Assembly (NCBI RefSeq): GCF_014705705.1
Contig: NZ_JACXLD010000001.1
Span: 682,001-746,000 of the forward strand
Direction: 5' to 3'
Source of the DNA: Spongiibacter pelagi
GTDB taxonomy: Bacteria > Pseudomonadota > Gammaproteobacteria > Pseudomonadales > Spongiibacteraceae
DNA length: 64,000 nucleotides
Numbering within the stretch: position 1 is the first letter of the stretch; each line of letters starts with the position of its first letter. The position numbers were made by a program, and so were the translations under genes. The notes under the pieces were generated by a model that saw only the letters and a program-made list of their open reading frames with translations, searched no databases and was not told the origin of the DNA. Shown in pieces: positions 35,967 to 43,937 of this stretch.

Positions 35967-37511
35967 ATGGTGATGAGTACGGAAAGCGGCGGCGAACAAA
36001 TTCTGCTGGTTGACGATAATCCCACCAATTTGCAGGTCTTGTTCAAAACCCTTGAGGGCAGCGGCTATCGTCTGTTGGCAGCTCGCGATGGTGAGGCGGC
36101 TTTGTATACCGCCAAGCGTGCCAAGCCCAGTCTGATTCTGCTCGATGTAATGATGCCCGGCATGGATGGTTTTGAGGTTTGTGAAAAGCTCAAAGCCGAT
36201 CCGGAAACTGCCGACATCGTCGTAATTTTCCTTTCAGCTCTGACCGATAGTCAGTCTAAAGTTCACGGTCTTGCCATTGGTGGTGTGGACTATATCGCCA
36301 AGCCTTTTCAGTCTGATGAAGTGTTGGCGCGGGTGCGCACCCACATCAAATTACACCGCTTGGAAAAAGCCTTGGCCCGCCGCAATAGTGAGCTGGAGGA
36401 TGAGAATCAGCGTATTCTCAACGCGGTAGAAGAAGCCATTTTCGGCCTGGATGTCGAGGGGCGAATTACCTCAATGAACCTGCGCGCCGCCCAGTTAACC
36501 GGCTGGCCCCAAGCCGATGTCTTGGGTGAAAGTTTATTTCAGCTTGAACTGTTTCCCGGTGACACGAATTTAAATGAAGCCTTATTAATGCTTTGCGAAG
36601 CGGGTGTTGGCCTCAGAAAAAATAATGTTGCCTTGAGTAATCGAGAAGGCCTGCATATTCCCGTTGATCTCAGTGGTGCCCCGCGCAGCGGTGGCGGCGC
36701 GGTATTGGTATTGCGCGATATCAGCGAGTGGTTAGCGAATCAGCGCGAGTTGGAGCTAGCGCGGGAAGCGATGGATCAGCAGCGCCAGCATATGGCGCAT
36801 ATTGAGCGCTTGAGTACCGGCGGTGAGATGGCGGCGGGTATTGCCCACGAGGTGAATCAACCGCTAACCGCGGTGAGTAATTACGCCAAAGTGGCAGAGC
36901 GCTTAATTAGCGATTTGCCCAGTGAGAAATCCGCCAAACTTAAGGATGTGCTGGAAAAAATTACCATACAGGCACAGCGCGCATCGGCGGTGATTCAGCG
37001 TATGCGCAGCTATGTGAAAAAGCCCAGCGGAGCGAAAACTGAAATCACCTTGCAAGAACTGCTTAAAGACGTGATTTCACTGGCCGAGGTGGATTCTCGT
37101 GTGAATGGTATTCGGGTGACATTGAAACCGAATGAGACGCCGTTGTGGGTATATGTTGATGAGGTGCAAATTCAGCAAGTGGCCCTCAATCTTATTCGCA
37201 ATGCGATGGAGTCCACCGCCAAGGCCGATTCCATTATTCCGGTTGCAGTGACTTTGTTTGGTGAAGGAAATCTTTACGGATTCGAAGTTTCGGATCGCGG
37301 CGCAGGTCTCGATCCCAAAGTAGAAGAGCAATTGTTCAGCCCCTTTGTAAGCTCAAAAGAAGGGGGTATGGGCATAGGATTGTCTGTATCGCAATCCATT
37401 ATGCAGGGGCACGGCGGTGATATTCGTTACCGACCCCACCCAGAGGGTGGCGCGATTTTTCGCTGTGAATTACCGGCTTTCAGTCCCACGGAGGGGGTAG
37501 AAAATGCCTAA
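35967..37511 (+). CDS. Soluble receiver-PAS-histidine kinase, FixL-type core
   Basis: 514-residue protein without membrane spans: receiver (about 10-125; D60, K112), linker helix, PAS (about 145-255) and a FixL/DctB-type kinase core with H294 in AHEVNQPLTAVSNYA, NLIRNAMES and GMGIGLSVSQSI. The N-terminal receiver could accept phosphate from the membrane hybrid kinase just upstream, giving a relay that ends at the divergent FixJ-type regulator. Start ATG at 35967 (or 35973) 3 bases after the previous stop; its own end overlaps the YgjP-like gene by 8 bases. Confidence 0.93.
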   Translation: MVMSTESGGEQILLVDDNPTNLQVLFKTLEGSGYRLLAARDGEAALYTAKRAKPSLILLDVMMPGMDGFEVCEKLKADPETADIVVIFLSALTDSQSKVHGLAIGGVDYIAKPFQSDEVLARVRTHIKLHRLEKALARRNSELEDENQRILNAVEEAIFGLDVEGRITSMNLRAAQLTGWPQADVLGESLFQLELFPGDTNLNEALLMLCEAGVGLRKNNVALSNREGLHIPVDLSGAPRSGGGAVLVLRDISEWLANQRELELAREAMDQQRQHMAHIERLSTGGEMAAGIAHEVNQPLTAVSNYAKVAERLISDLPSEKSAKLKDVLEKITIQAQRASAVIQRMRSYVKKPSGAKTEITLQELLKDVISLAEVDSRVNGIRVTLKPNETPLWVYVDEVQIQQVALNLIRNAMESTAKADSIIPVAVTLFGEGNLYGFEVSDRGAGLDPKVEEQLFSPFVSSKEGGMGIGLSVSQSIMQGHGGDIRYRPHPEGGAIFRCELPAFSPTEGVENA

Positions 37512-38316
37512 TGTGATAAACACCGGGCGGCGAAGGAAAAGCGCCAGTAATTTTTTTAAATCTAAGGGCTTGGGCCGGCCCAATAAAGAGCGCCGCGAAC
37601 AGCGGGCAATTGAGCTGGCAGGGCGCAGCCTAAATTACACCTTGGTGCGCAGTCCGCGTCGCCACCGTAAGCTGTCTTTGCAGATTAATTTGACCGGGGC
37701 CGTGGAAGTGCGCGCGCCCTATGCCGCTAGCGAGATGGATATTGACGCCATGCTGCGCAAACACCGCGATTGGTTGTTTGAGCGCCAGCGTGAAGCGGCG
37801 CGGCGGCCGGGGCCAAGAGAATGGCGTTACTGCAACGGCGAACGCCACCCGTTTATGGGTGAGGAGCTGGCGCTGAAAATTCAGCGGCGGCAGGGGCGAC
37901 CAAGATTAGAGCGCTGCGGTGGTGAATTGCTGGTACACAGTGCCAATACTGAAGCTGATGCGCTGAAGAGTCTGTTATCAAGTTGGTATACCCGCCAGGC
38001 ACAAACGGTGTTTAGTGAACGTCTGCGCTATTGGAGTAGCCGTTTAGATTGGGTCGAGAGTGTGCCGCCTTTGCGTTTGCGGCGGATGCGCTCTCGCTGG
38101 GGTAGTTGTAGCCGTGAAGGGCGCTTGTGTCTTAATACCCGGCTTATTAAGGCCGATCCGGATTGTATCGACACGGTGATTGTTCACGAACTTTGCCATC
38201 TGCAAGAGTTCAATCACAGCAAAGCGTTTTATCAGCTCATGGATTCGGTATTGCCGGGATGGCGGGAGCATCAGCAGCGCTTGGATGAAATGGGCGTGAC
38301 GCTTTTAAGAGACTGA
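37504..38316 (+). CDS. YgjP-like M48-related metallopeptidase (DUF45)
   Basis: 270-residue protein of the YgjP/WLM group. The zinc motif HELCH is at 228-232 with a third ligand H238 (EFNHSKAFYQLM), preceded by the family stretch RSRWGSCSREGRLCLN near 197-210. The N-terminus is strongly basic. It overlaps the kinase gene by 8 bases, so it is probably in the same transcript, though no functional link to signalling is evident. Cytoplasmic; substrate unknown. Converges with the TetR gene, ends overlapping by 12 bases. Confidence 0.9.
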   Translation: MPNVINTGRRRKSASNFFKSKGLGRPNKERREQRAIELAGRSLNYTLVRSPRRHRKLSLQINLTGAVEVRAPYAASEMDIDAMLRKHRDWLFERQREAARRPGPREWRYCNGERHPFMGEELALKIQRRQGRPRLERCGGELLVHSANTEADALKSLLSSWYTRQAQTVFSERLRYWSSRLDWVESVPPLRLRRMRSRWGSCSREGRLCLNTRLIKADPDCIDTVIVHELCHLQEFNHSKAFYQLMDSVLPGWREHQQRLDEMGVTLLRD

Positions 38317-38958
38317 GTTTAGCGGATGACTTAAGCGGCTGGTCGCGGTGAATAACAGCACCGCACTGCCGATTATTTGTTCCTGTGGCTCGCGATAGCC
38401 ATTCAGCGCCCAGCGCCGGCCAATTTGAACGGCTGCGCCAATGAGTCCCGCGTGTACCATGGCTTCATCGCACTCATCTGGAAGAATGGTGATGCCTGCT
38501 TTTTCCGACAGATTGCGGCTCAACTCAGCAAAGCCGTCCATTGCCTCGTAGTACAGTTGGTTCATCGCCTCACTCACGCCAATGATTTCAAATAGGATCA
38601 GGCGCGCCATATCTGGCTTGCTTTTTAATGTGCTAAAAAAGGCGTGTAAGGTGGCTTGAATCAGTTGTTCCTGTCCGTCACCGGCTTCTTCCGCAGCGGC
38701 AATCATTTGCCATTGCAGGGCGTCGGTTTGTTCGCGGTAGACTTCCGCCAGCAATTGCTCGCGATTCTTGAATGATTCGTAAAAATAGCGCTCGGTTAGC
38801 TGCGCTTCTTGGCAAACCGCTTTGACCGTCGTCTTGGCATAGCCGTGTTCACCAATTAGGCGTAGGCCGGCCTTCATTAACTGGCGGCGCCGGTCGCTGC
38901 GGCGTTTGGTGATACTTTCGCCACGATAGGGGCGGGTTGCGGTCGTTGTTGGGCTCAT
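38305..38958 (-). CDS. TetR-family transcriptional regulator
   Basis: 217-residue repressor-type regulator. Residues about 20-70 form the TetR DNA-binding domain (RRQLMKAGLRLIGEHGY, TTVKAVCQEA, ERYFYESFKNREQLL). The C-terminal ligand domain is unassigned. The ATG at 38958 gives a normal N-terminus; an ATG at 38979 would add seven residues. It is divergent from the GMC oxidoreductase gene, and the space between holds four copies of an 18-bp palindrome, one overlapping its own start region, which suggests autoregulation plus control of the oxidoreductase. Confidence 0.92.
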   Translation of the reverse strand: MSPTTTATRPYRGESITKRRSDRRRQLMKAGLRLIGEHGYAKTTVKAVCQEAQLTERYFYESFKNREQLLAEVYREQTDALQWQMIAAAEEAGDGQEQLIQATLHAFFSTLKSKPDMARLILFEIIGVSEAMNQLYYEAMDGFAELSRNLSEKAGITILPDECDEAMVHAGLIGAAVQIGRRWALNGYREPQEQIIGSAVLLFTATSRLSHPLNSVS

Positions 38959-38968
38959 ATCCAAATGT

Positions 38969-38986
38969 TGACATAACATATTGTCA
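38969..38986. promoter_or_regulatory. TetR operator-like palindrome 1
   Basis: TGACATAACATATTGTCA, fitting TGACAW-N6-WTGTCA with 5 of 6 arm pairs matched. It lies 11 bases before the TetR start codon, well placed for autorepression. Confidence 0.7.
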
Positions 38987-38993
38987 AAAACAA

Positions 38994-39011
38994 TGACAAG
39001 AATCGTTGTCA
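38994..39011. promoter_or_regulatory. TetR operator-like palindrome 2
   Basis: TGACAA-GAATCG-TTGTCA, perfect 6-bp arms, 8 bases from the first site and in the same 18-bp format. It would lie in the TetR promoter region. Confidence 0.7.
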
Positions 39012-39119
39012 AATATAAATTTCCATATCTGATTGATTATTATAGTAAATCTTGGTTTTTAAAATCTGCTCCCAGCATTTTAAGTTTTTCTGGGGGCGAT
39101 GGCGCGCGCGAGATAATTA

Positions 39120-39148
39120 TTGACAATAGCGCATGTCAGATATATTTT
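39120..39148 (+). promoter_or_regulatory. Sigma-70 promoter for the GMC oxidoreductase
   Basis: A perfect -35 TTGACA (39120-39125) is followed 17 bases later by TATTTT (39143-39148); TATATT at 39141 with 15 spacing is an alternative -10. Both elements lie under the third operator, so repressor binding would block polymerase. Confidence 0.65.
39121..39138. promoter_or_regulatory. TetR operator-like palindrome 3
   Basis: TGACAATAGCGCATGTCA, same TGACAW-N6-WTGTCA format. Together with palindrome 4 it forms a larger inverted repeat with 17-base arms (39122-39138 and 39148-39164) differing at one position. It overlaps the -35 element of the oxidoreductase promoter. Confidence 0.75.
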
Positions 39149-39165
39149 GACATGCGTTATTGTCT
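39148..39165. promoter_or_regulatory. TetR operator-like palindrome 4
   Basis: TGACATGCGTTATTGTCT, matching the shared format except the last base. It lies at and just after the predicted -10, 29 bases before the oxidoreductase start. Confidence 0.7.
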
Positions 39166-39193
39166 AATTTAAACAAGTATTGAATAGCACGTG

Positions 39194-40804
39194 ATGAAGT
39201 ACGATTTTGACTATCTAATTGTCGGCTCTGGTTTTGGCGGCTCAGTGTCTGCACTGCGCTTAGCAGAGAAGGGGTATTCGGTTGGCGTAATGGAAATGGG
39301 TTGCCGCTGGGAAACTGATACCCTGCCAAAAACCAGTTGGAATATTCGCCGCTGGATGTGGAAGCCCTGGGTGGGTCTGCGCGGTTTCTTTAACATTCGC
39401 CTGTTTCGTCATGTGATGGTGCTGCACGGCAATGCTGTTGGCGGTGGCTCAATCACCTATGCCAATACCTTGTTGGTGCCCAAGGATTCGGTCTGGCGAG
39501 ACGGCAGCTGGTCGGGCTTGGAAGATTGGGAGTCAGTGATGCCCGGTCATTTTAATACCGCCAAACGAATGCTGGGCGTGACCGAAAACCGGATTATGGG
39601 GCCGGCGGATATTCTGCTGAAGGAAGCGGCTGAGGAATGCGGACGCGGCGATAGCTTTTATCGCACACAGGTCGGTGTGTTTTTTGGCGATGAAGGCGAG
39701 GTGCAGGGCAAACGCTATCCCGATCCTTACTTTGATGGTCAGGGGCCGGAGCGCAATAGCTGTATCGGCTGCGGCGGCTGCATGGTGGGTTGCCGTTACA
39801 ATGCCAAAAACTCCTTGGACAAAAATTACCTCTATTTAGCGGAGCGTCGTGGAGCTCAGGTTTTTGAAGAAACCCGGGTGATCAATATCAAACCTCTAAA
39901 CGGCGGAGAAGGTGAGCAGGGCTACGAGGTTACTACCCAAAGCAGTCGTCTATTTGGCGGTTTGTTGCGCAAGCGCCGTTGGCGGGTGCGCGGTGTGGTG
40001 GTGTCGGCATCGTCACTGGGTACTCAGGAGTTGCTGTTTAAATTGCGCGACAAAGGCTCATTGCCCAATATCAGTGATCAGCTCGGTCGCCGGGTGCGAA
40101 CCAATGCCGAATCCCTGATTGGTGTGCGGCTGCCGGGTGATCCAGAAATGGATAAAGGCATCGCAATAGGCTCTGGTTTTTACTTGGATGAGCACACCCA
40201 TATTGAAGCAACGCGCTATCCTCGGGGGTCGGATGCTATCGGTTTTTTGTTGACGGCCTTGGCGCGTGGCCAGCCCGGTTATCGCCGAATTTTTACTTGG
40301 CTGCGCACTTTATTAAAGCTGCTATTGACCAAGCCGCTGCTGGCGGCACCGCTGTTACTGCCGTTTAATATGGCCAGACAAACCCTGATCTTTCTGTGTA
40401 TGCAGACGCTTGAGGGGCATATTGATCTGCGTTATCAGCGCCGCTGGTACTGGCCGTTCTCGAAAACCTTGCAGAGTTTTGGCCCTAAAATTCCTACCTT
40501 TATTCCGCAGGCTAATGAGTTTGCCTTTAATATGGCGCGGCGCATTGGCGGGCTGGCCGGCAGTGTGATTACCGAAGTGTTATTTGATATTCCGGTAACC
40601 GCCCACTGCATGGGCGGGGCGGCAATGGGTAAAACCGCCGAGGATGGTGTTATCGACAGCCGTGGCCGAGTGTTTGGCTATCAAAATCTCTATGTTTGCG
40701 ATGGCGCAATGCTGGGGGCCAATCTTGGTGTGAACCCCTCGCTAACCATTACCGCTTTAAGCGAACACACCATGAGCCATATTCCGCCAAAGCAGGCGGC
40801 TTAA
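39194..40804 (+). CDS. GMC-family FAD oxidoreductase, ChoD/cholesterol-oxidase-like
   Basis: 536-residue FAD enzyme. The dinucleotide motif VGSGFGGSVSALRLAEKGY is at 10-28 and the sequence up to KTSWNIRRW resembles mycobacterial ChoD-type proteins, which oxidise sterols or other alcohols. A tight cysteine cluster C190, C193, C196, C200 (CIGCGGCMVGC) has the CX2CX2CX3C spacing of a ferredoxin cluster. The C-terminal HCMGGAAMG and GANLGVNPSLTITAL motifs are typical of GMC enzymes. No signal peptide. ATG at 39194 chosen over GTG at 39191. Probably repressed by the divergent TetR. Substrate not known: steroid, long-chain or terpenoid alcohol are candidates. Confidence 0.9.
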   Translation: MKYDFDYLIVGSGFGGSVSALRLAEKGYSVGVMEMGCRWETDTLPKTSWNIRRWMWKPWVGLRGFFNIRLFRHVMVLHGNAVGGGSITYANTLLVPKDSVWRDGSWSGLEDWESVMPGHFNTAKRMLGVTENRIMGPADILLKEAAEECGRGDSFYRTQVGVFFGDEGEVQGKRYPDPYFDGQGPERNSCIGCGGCMVGCRYNAKNSLDKNYLYLAERRGAQVFEETRVINIKPLNGGEGEQGYEVTTQSSRLFGGLLRKRRWRVRGVVVSASSLGTQELLFKLRDKGSLPNISDQLGRRVRTNAESLIGVRLPGDPEMDKGIAIGSGFYLDEHTHIEATRYPRGSDAIGFLLTALARGQPGYRRIFTWLRTLLKLLLTKPLLAAPLLLPFNMARQTLIFLCMQTLEGHIDLRYQRRWYWPFSKTLQSFGPKIPTFIPQANEFAFNMARRIGGLAGSVITEVLFDIPVTAHCMGGAAMGKTAEDGVIDSRGRVFGYQNLYVCDGAMLGANLGVNPSLTITALSEHTMSHIPPKQAA

Positions 40805-41976
40805 AGTGGAAGCTGCATGCCGAGCTGAAAGCCTAGCTCGCGGGCGCCTGCGGTATGGCCTTCTACCAGTAGGCGTAGATCGCGTAGTCGATAGCCCAGT
40901 CCCAGGCTGAAGCTGTCTTTTTCATCGTGACCGCTGACGCTATTGGCGCCAGCGGTTAGAGAAAATTTGCTGGACAAGTTAAGGCGGGTGCTGAGGCGGG
41001 TGTCTCGCCGCGCGGCAAGCTCGCCAAAGCCGGGTGCCGGTGTCAGATCAGACATTAATTTGATTTCGCCCCAGCTTGGACGGTAATCGAATCCGGCCTT
41101 GAACTGGCTGCGTTGCTGGTAGGTAGTGCCGAGCACCCCCTCCATTTTCTGATTATAAATATCTGTTACGACTAAGTGCATGCCCAGCGGGCCTAGCTGA
41201 TGTCGCAATCCCAAATCCAAATTTAATTGGTAGTGTTCATCGAGGTCGCGGCTGAAGCGGAACACATCTTTTTCCTGATACTCCGCCTGATTGATATAGC
41301 GCTCAATCAAGTTGATAACTTGAAATTTTGGTGTGGCAGCGAGTTGGGTATTGGGCAGTGCCTCAAATTGAAAGCGGTAGTTATAGCCGATATTGAGTGC
41401 GTGAACCGCAGAGACCTGTACATGAGAGCCAAGCTCTAAGGGCATAAACAGGCCGGTAATAGAGGCAAAGCGCAGCCGGTTTTCATCGTCTTCGTCGTAA
41501 TAAAAGCGCCCGCTCAAATCAAAACGACTGCTTAGCAGCCAACTTTGCTGGGGGCTCTCGGCGCTTTGAAAACCCAGGTGAATATTGGAGCGAAAATGGG
41601 TGCGCGCGCGGTCGGCGTCTTTCATTGCGTCTACTAAGTCTTGTTCGTCACCGGGAATTAAAATCAGGCCACGGCTGCGGGCTTCGAGTCGCTCCACCTC
41701 TTGGGTGAGCTCTAGCGCCTTGTCCAATAAAGATTGGCTGTCGTCAAAAAACAGGCCGCCGCCAGCATAAAGTAGATCGTTTTCGGCCTTGGCATCGAGC
41801 GCCATATCGGCGGGGTTCTCAAATAATTGCGCCAGTTCGACCTTTTCGGCTAAGGCGGCTGCTGGCAGCGCCAGAGCGGCCATCGCCAAACTAGAACTAA
41901 ACCAGTGCCGCTGTGTAGATGTGATCAATGTATAAAGAGTCGAGAGGGGGCTGGATATGCGGACAAACCGGGGCAC
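40801..41976 (-). CDS. TraF-like (conjugal-transfer TraF_2 family) envelope protein
   Basis: 391-residue exported protein with a long basic n-region and a hydrophobic signal ending in ALPAAALA (about 33-44), then a chain of alternating beta-strand character (many LGLRHQLG, FKAGFDYRP, SLGLGYRLRDLRL segments) with an aromatic-poor but strand-like C-terminus, as in the chromosomal TraF_2 group. No other conjugation gene is nearby, so transfer is not its likely role. The GTG at 41976 is chosen because AAGGA lies 7 bases upstream; a TTG at 42009 lacks one. It converges with the GMC gene with 4-base overlap of stops. Function unknown; possibly an outer-membrane barrel. Confidence 0.75.
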   Translation of the reverse strand: MPRFVRISSPLSTLYTLITSTQRHWFSSSLAMAALALPAAALAEKVELAQLFENPADMALDAKAENDLLYAGGGLFFDDSQSLLDKALELTQEVERLEARSRGLILIPGDEQDLVDAMKDADRARTHFRSNIHLGFQSAESPQQSWLLSSRFDLSGRFYYDEDDENRLRFASITGLFMPLELGSHVQVSAVHALNIGYNYRFQFEALPNTQLAATPKFQVINLIERYINQAEYQEKDVFRFSRDLDEHYQLNLDLGLRHQLGPLGMHLVVTDIYNQKMEGVLGTTYQQRSQFKAGFDYRPSWGEIKLMSDLTPAPGFGELAARRDTRLSTRLNLSSKFSLTAGANSVSGHDEKDSFSLGLGYRLRDLRLLVEGHTAGARELGFQLGMQLPL

Positions 41977-42005
41977 TGTGTAATCCTTAGTATCATTTAT
42001 TGTGA

Positions 42006-42020
42006 GCAAGCTTAGCTTGC
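42006..42020. promoter_or_regulatory. Short palindrome upstream of the TraF-like gene
   Basis: GCAAGC-TTA-GCTTGC, perfect 6-bp arms, 29 bases upstream of the GTG at 41976. It could be an operator or leader hairpin; no T-run follows. Confidence 0.3.
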
Positions 42021-42171
42021 ACCTGCGAGTCCGGCAAGTTGCTGAAAATTGGGGCTGAAGGAGAGAAATGTTTCAGAATTGTAACAGTGCCTGTGCTGGC
42101 GTAGTATCTCGCGATGGGCTGGCTTGGTCTGCTAGACCTTAAATAACAATATCAACAAGTTTGGTTTGGCT

Positions 42172-42822
42172 ATGACAACAACTCCTCCGGCGCGTGTTGA
42201 CTATATGCAGCGCAAAACGGTTTGTAATCACCCTCTGATTTTGAAGTTTCTGCAGCTGAGTATGCTTGGCGTATTCCGTTTGCGCGGTTGGCGTTTTGAT
42301 ACTGAGCTGCCAGAACAGAGGAAATACGTGATGATTGTGGCGCCTCATACCAGCAATTGGGATTTTTTCTTGCTGGTAGGTTTTGGTGCCTCATTAAAAC
42401 GGCAGGTGCGCTTTATGATTAAGCACACCTTCTTCTGGGGGCCGGTGGGGGTTTTGTTTCGCTGGCTTGGCGGTATTGCGGTTGAGCGTAGTAGCTCGCA
42501 TAACTTTGTTGATCACATGGCCGAGCAGTTCAAAAAAACCGATGATATGGTGCTAATCATTACGCCGGAAGGAACGCGGCGCAAAGTGGATTCTTGGAAG
42601 GGCGGTTTTTACCATATTGCTAACGGTGCCGGTGTGCCGATTATGCCGGTGTATTTGGACTACGGCCGTAAAACGGTTGGCTTTGGTGAGGCGTTTATCC
42701 CAAGCGGTAATTTTGAGCAGGATTTGCCCAAGATTCTTGAGACGTATTCAACTGTGAGAGCGTGCCATCCGGAAATGGATGGCAGTAAGTTTTTACTCGA
42801 CCAGGCAAAGGTCGCGGTTTAA
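42172..42822 (+). CDS. PlsC-like lysophospholipid acyltransferase
   Basis: 216-residue 1-acyl-sn-glycerol-3-phosphate acyltransferase-like protein. The catalytic HTSNWDF (H-x4-D) lies near 61-67 and the second block reads ITPEGTRR near 125-132. A hydrophobic, amphipathic segment around 21-33 (LILKFLQLSMLGVF) suggests membrane attachment. The ATG at 42172 is preferred; a TTG two codons earlier is in frame. It converges with the anti-sigma gene, stops overlapping by 4 bases. Acceptor lipid not determinable. Confidence 0.9.
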   Translation: MTTTPPARVDYMQRKTVCNHPLILKFLQLSMLGVFRLRGWRFDTELPEQRKYVMIVAPHTSNWDFFLLVGFGASLKRQVRFMIKHTFFWGPVGVLFRWLGGIAVERSSSHNFVDHMAEQFKKTDDMVLIITPEGTRRKVDSWKGGFYHIANGAGVPIMPVYLDYGRKTVGFGEAFIPSGNFEQDLPKILETYSTVRACHPEMDGSKFLLDQAKVAV

Positions 42823-43106
42823 GAACGGTCTTCCGGCGGGGCTTGGCTTGGGCCTGGCTTGGATTCAGACGGTTTTTGTTGAGTTTGCAGGCTGTTTATT
42901 ACCTGCGCTATCGCGTCCTCTTCGGCTACCCATAGTTTAGCTGCCAGTGCGCTGGCGACCTCTTGGCTTTGTTTGAATTGACGTTGAAAGCGGCGGCAGT
43001 GACTACAGATCATCAAGTGCATATGAATCTGTACCCGGCGCAGGGCGGAGAGTTCGCCATCGAGTCTGGCGCAGGCTAATTCGGTGACTTGTCGGCAATT
43101 TAACAT
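42819..43106 (-). CDS. Zinc-finger anti-sigma factor
   Basis: 95-residue protein with the ZAS-type motif: HLMICSHC (H-x3-C-x2-C) at about 30-37 after a CRQVTELACARLDGELS helix, as in anti-sigma factors that hold ECF sigmas. No transmembrane segment, so it is probably a soluble anti-sigma. AGGAGA precedes the ATG, which overlaps the end of the sigma gene by 7 bases, the usual arrangement for a sigma/anti-sigma pair. Confidence 0.87.
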   Translation of the reverse strand: MLNCRQVTELACARLDGELSALRRVQIHMHLMICSHCRRFQRQFKQSQEVASALAAKLWVAEEDAIAQVINSLQTQQKPSESKPGPSQAPPEDRS

Positions 43107-43795
43107 TCGCCGGTCTCCTGGTAGTGATTCACAATATCCAGCAAGCGCAGTCGGGCGCGATGAAGTAATACGCGGATATTGCCGCTGCTGAGTGCCAGCA
43201 TCGCAGCAATATTGTCCAAATCAAATTGCTCAATTTCCCTCAGCAGAAACACGGCTTTTTGCTGTTCTGGCAGGTTACTGAGGCAGTGCTCCAAGCAGCG
43301 GCGTAATTGATCTTCCTGCAACATCAGTTCGGGTGTTGCAATATCCCAGTGGGGCGGCGATTGCTGCCAGTGGCCACGCTCATCAAAGCGCGGATCGTTA
43401 TCGGCGAGCTTTACCGTCTCAATTTCCTCTACGCTAATATGTCGTTTTTCGCGGCGCAGGCGAGATCGAGCCTCGTTGCTGACAATCTGAATCATCCAGG
43501 TGCTCAGGCTAGAGCGACCTTCAAAATTGCCAATCGCACGGTGAATCGATGCCCACGCTTCCTGTACCACATCTTCGGCAAAAACATCGCCAATAATGGA
43601 GCGGGCAATAATGAGAAACTTCTGGTGATAACGGGCGATGAGTGTGGCAAAGGCCTGATTGTCTCCGGCTTGCAGGCGGCTGATCAATTGGGCTTCGGTT
43701 TGATTCTGGCGCAAGGGTTTACTCGCTGTTTTCCGGTACTGGCTAAATCGGAATGGCTGCAGTGGAGAGCCAAAGCTAATGTCGATAGTGTCCAT
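43100..43795 (-). CDS. ECF-type RNA polymerase sigma factor
   Basis: 231-residue group 4 sigma factor with region 2 (AFATLIARYHQKFLIIA, then DVVQEAWASIHRAI) and region 4 (LPEQQKAVFLLREIEQFDLDNIAAML, then HRARLRLLD). About 45 N-terminal residues precede region 2 and an acidic, proline-rich linker of about 35 joins the regions. The ATG at 43795 with GAGG 9 bases upstream is preferred to one at 43846. Followed and overlapped by the zinc-finger anti-sigma gene. Target regulon unknown. Confidence 0.9.
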   Translation of the reverse strand: MDTIDISFGSPLQPFRFSQYRKTASKPLRQNQTEAQLISRLQAGDNQAFATLIARYHQKFLIIARSIIGDVFAEDVVQEAWASIHRAIGNFEGRSSLSTWMIQIVSNEARSRLRREKRHISVEEIETVKLADNDPRFDERGHWQQSPPHWDIATPELMLQEDQLRRCLEHCLSNLPEQQKAVFLLREIEQFDLDNIAAMLALSSGNIRVLLHRARLRLLDIVNHYQETGEC

Positions 43796-43869
43796 GATTA
43801 GCGGGCCTCTGGGCAAGGGTAACGCCTCGGTGGTTAGGGTAGTCATACGAGTGAAAAATTTTTCTGCCT

Positions 43870-43890
43870 CTACTGTAGATGCATCAGTAG
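43870..43890. promoter_or_regulatory. Inverted repeat upstream of the ECF sigma gene
   Basis: CTACTG-N9-CAGTAG, perfect 6-bp arms, between the sigma gene and the divergent DMT exporter gene. It could be an operator for either; function inferred. Confidence 0.3.
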
Positions 43891-43937
43891 CCAGCTTGTT
43901 ACAGTGCCGCTGTTTGAAATGGCGTGGGTAGGCGTAG

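Noticed and set aside
35231-36046. A 271-codon open frame antisense to the hybrid kinase.
   Set aside because: It mirrors a well-supported receiver domain; composition (Ser/Ala-rich, no fold) is typical of a shadow frame.
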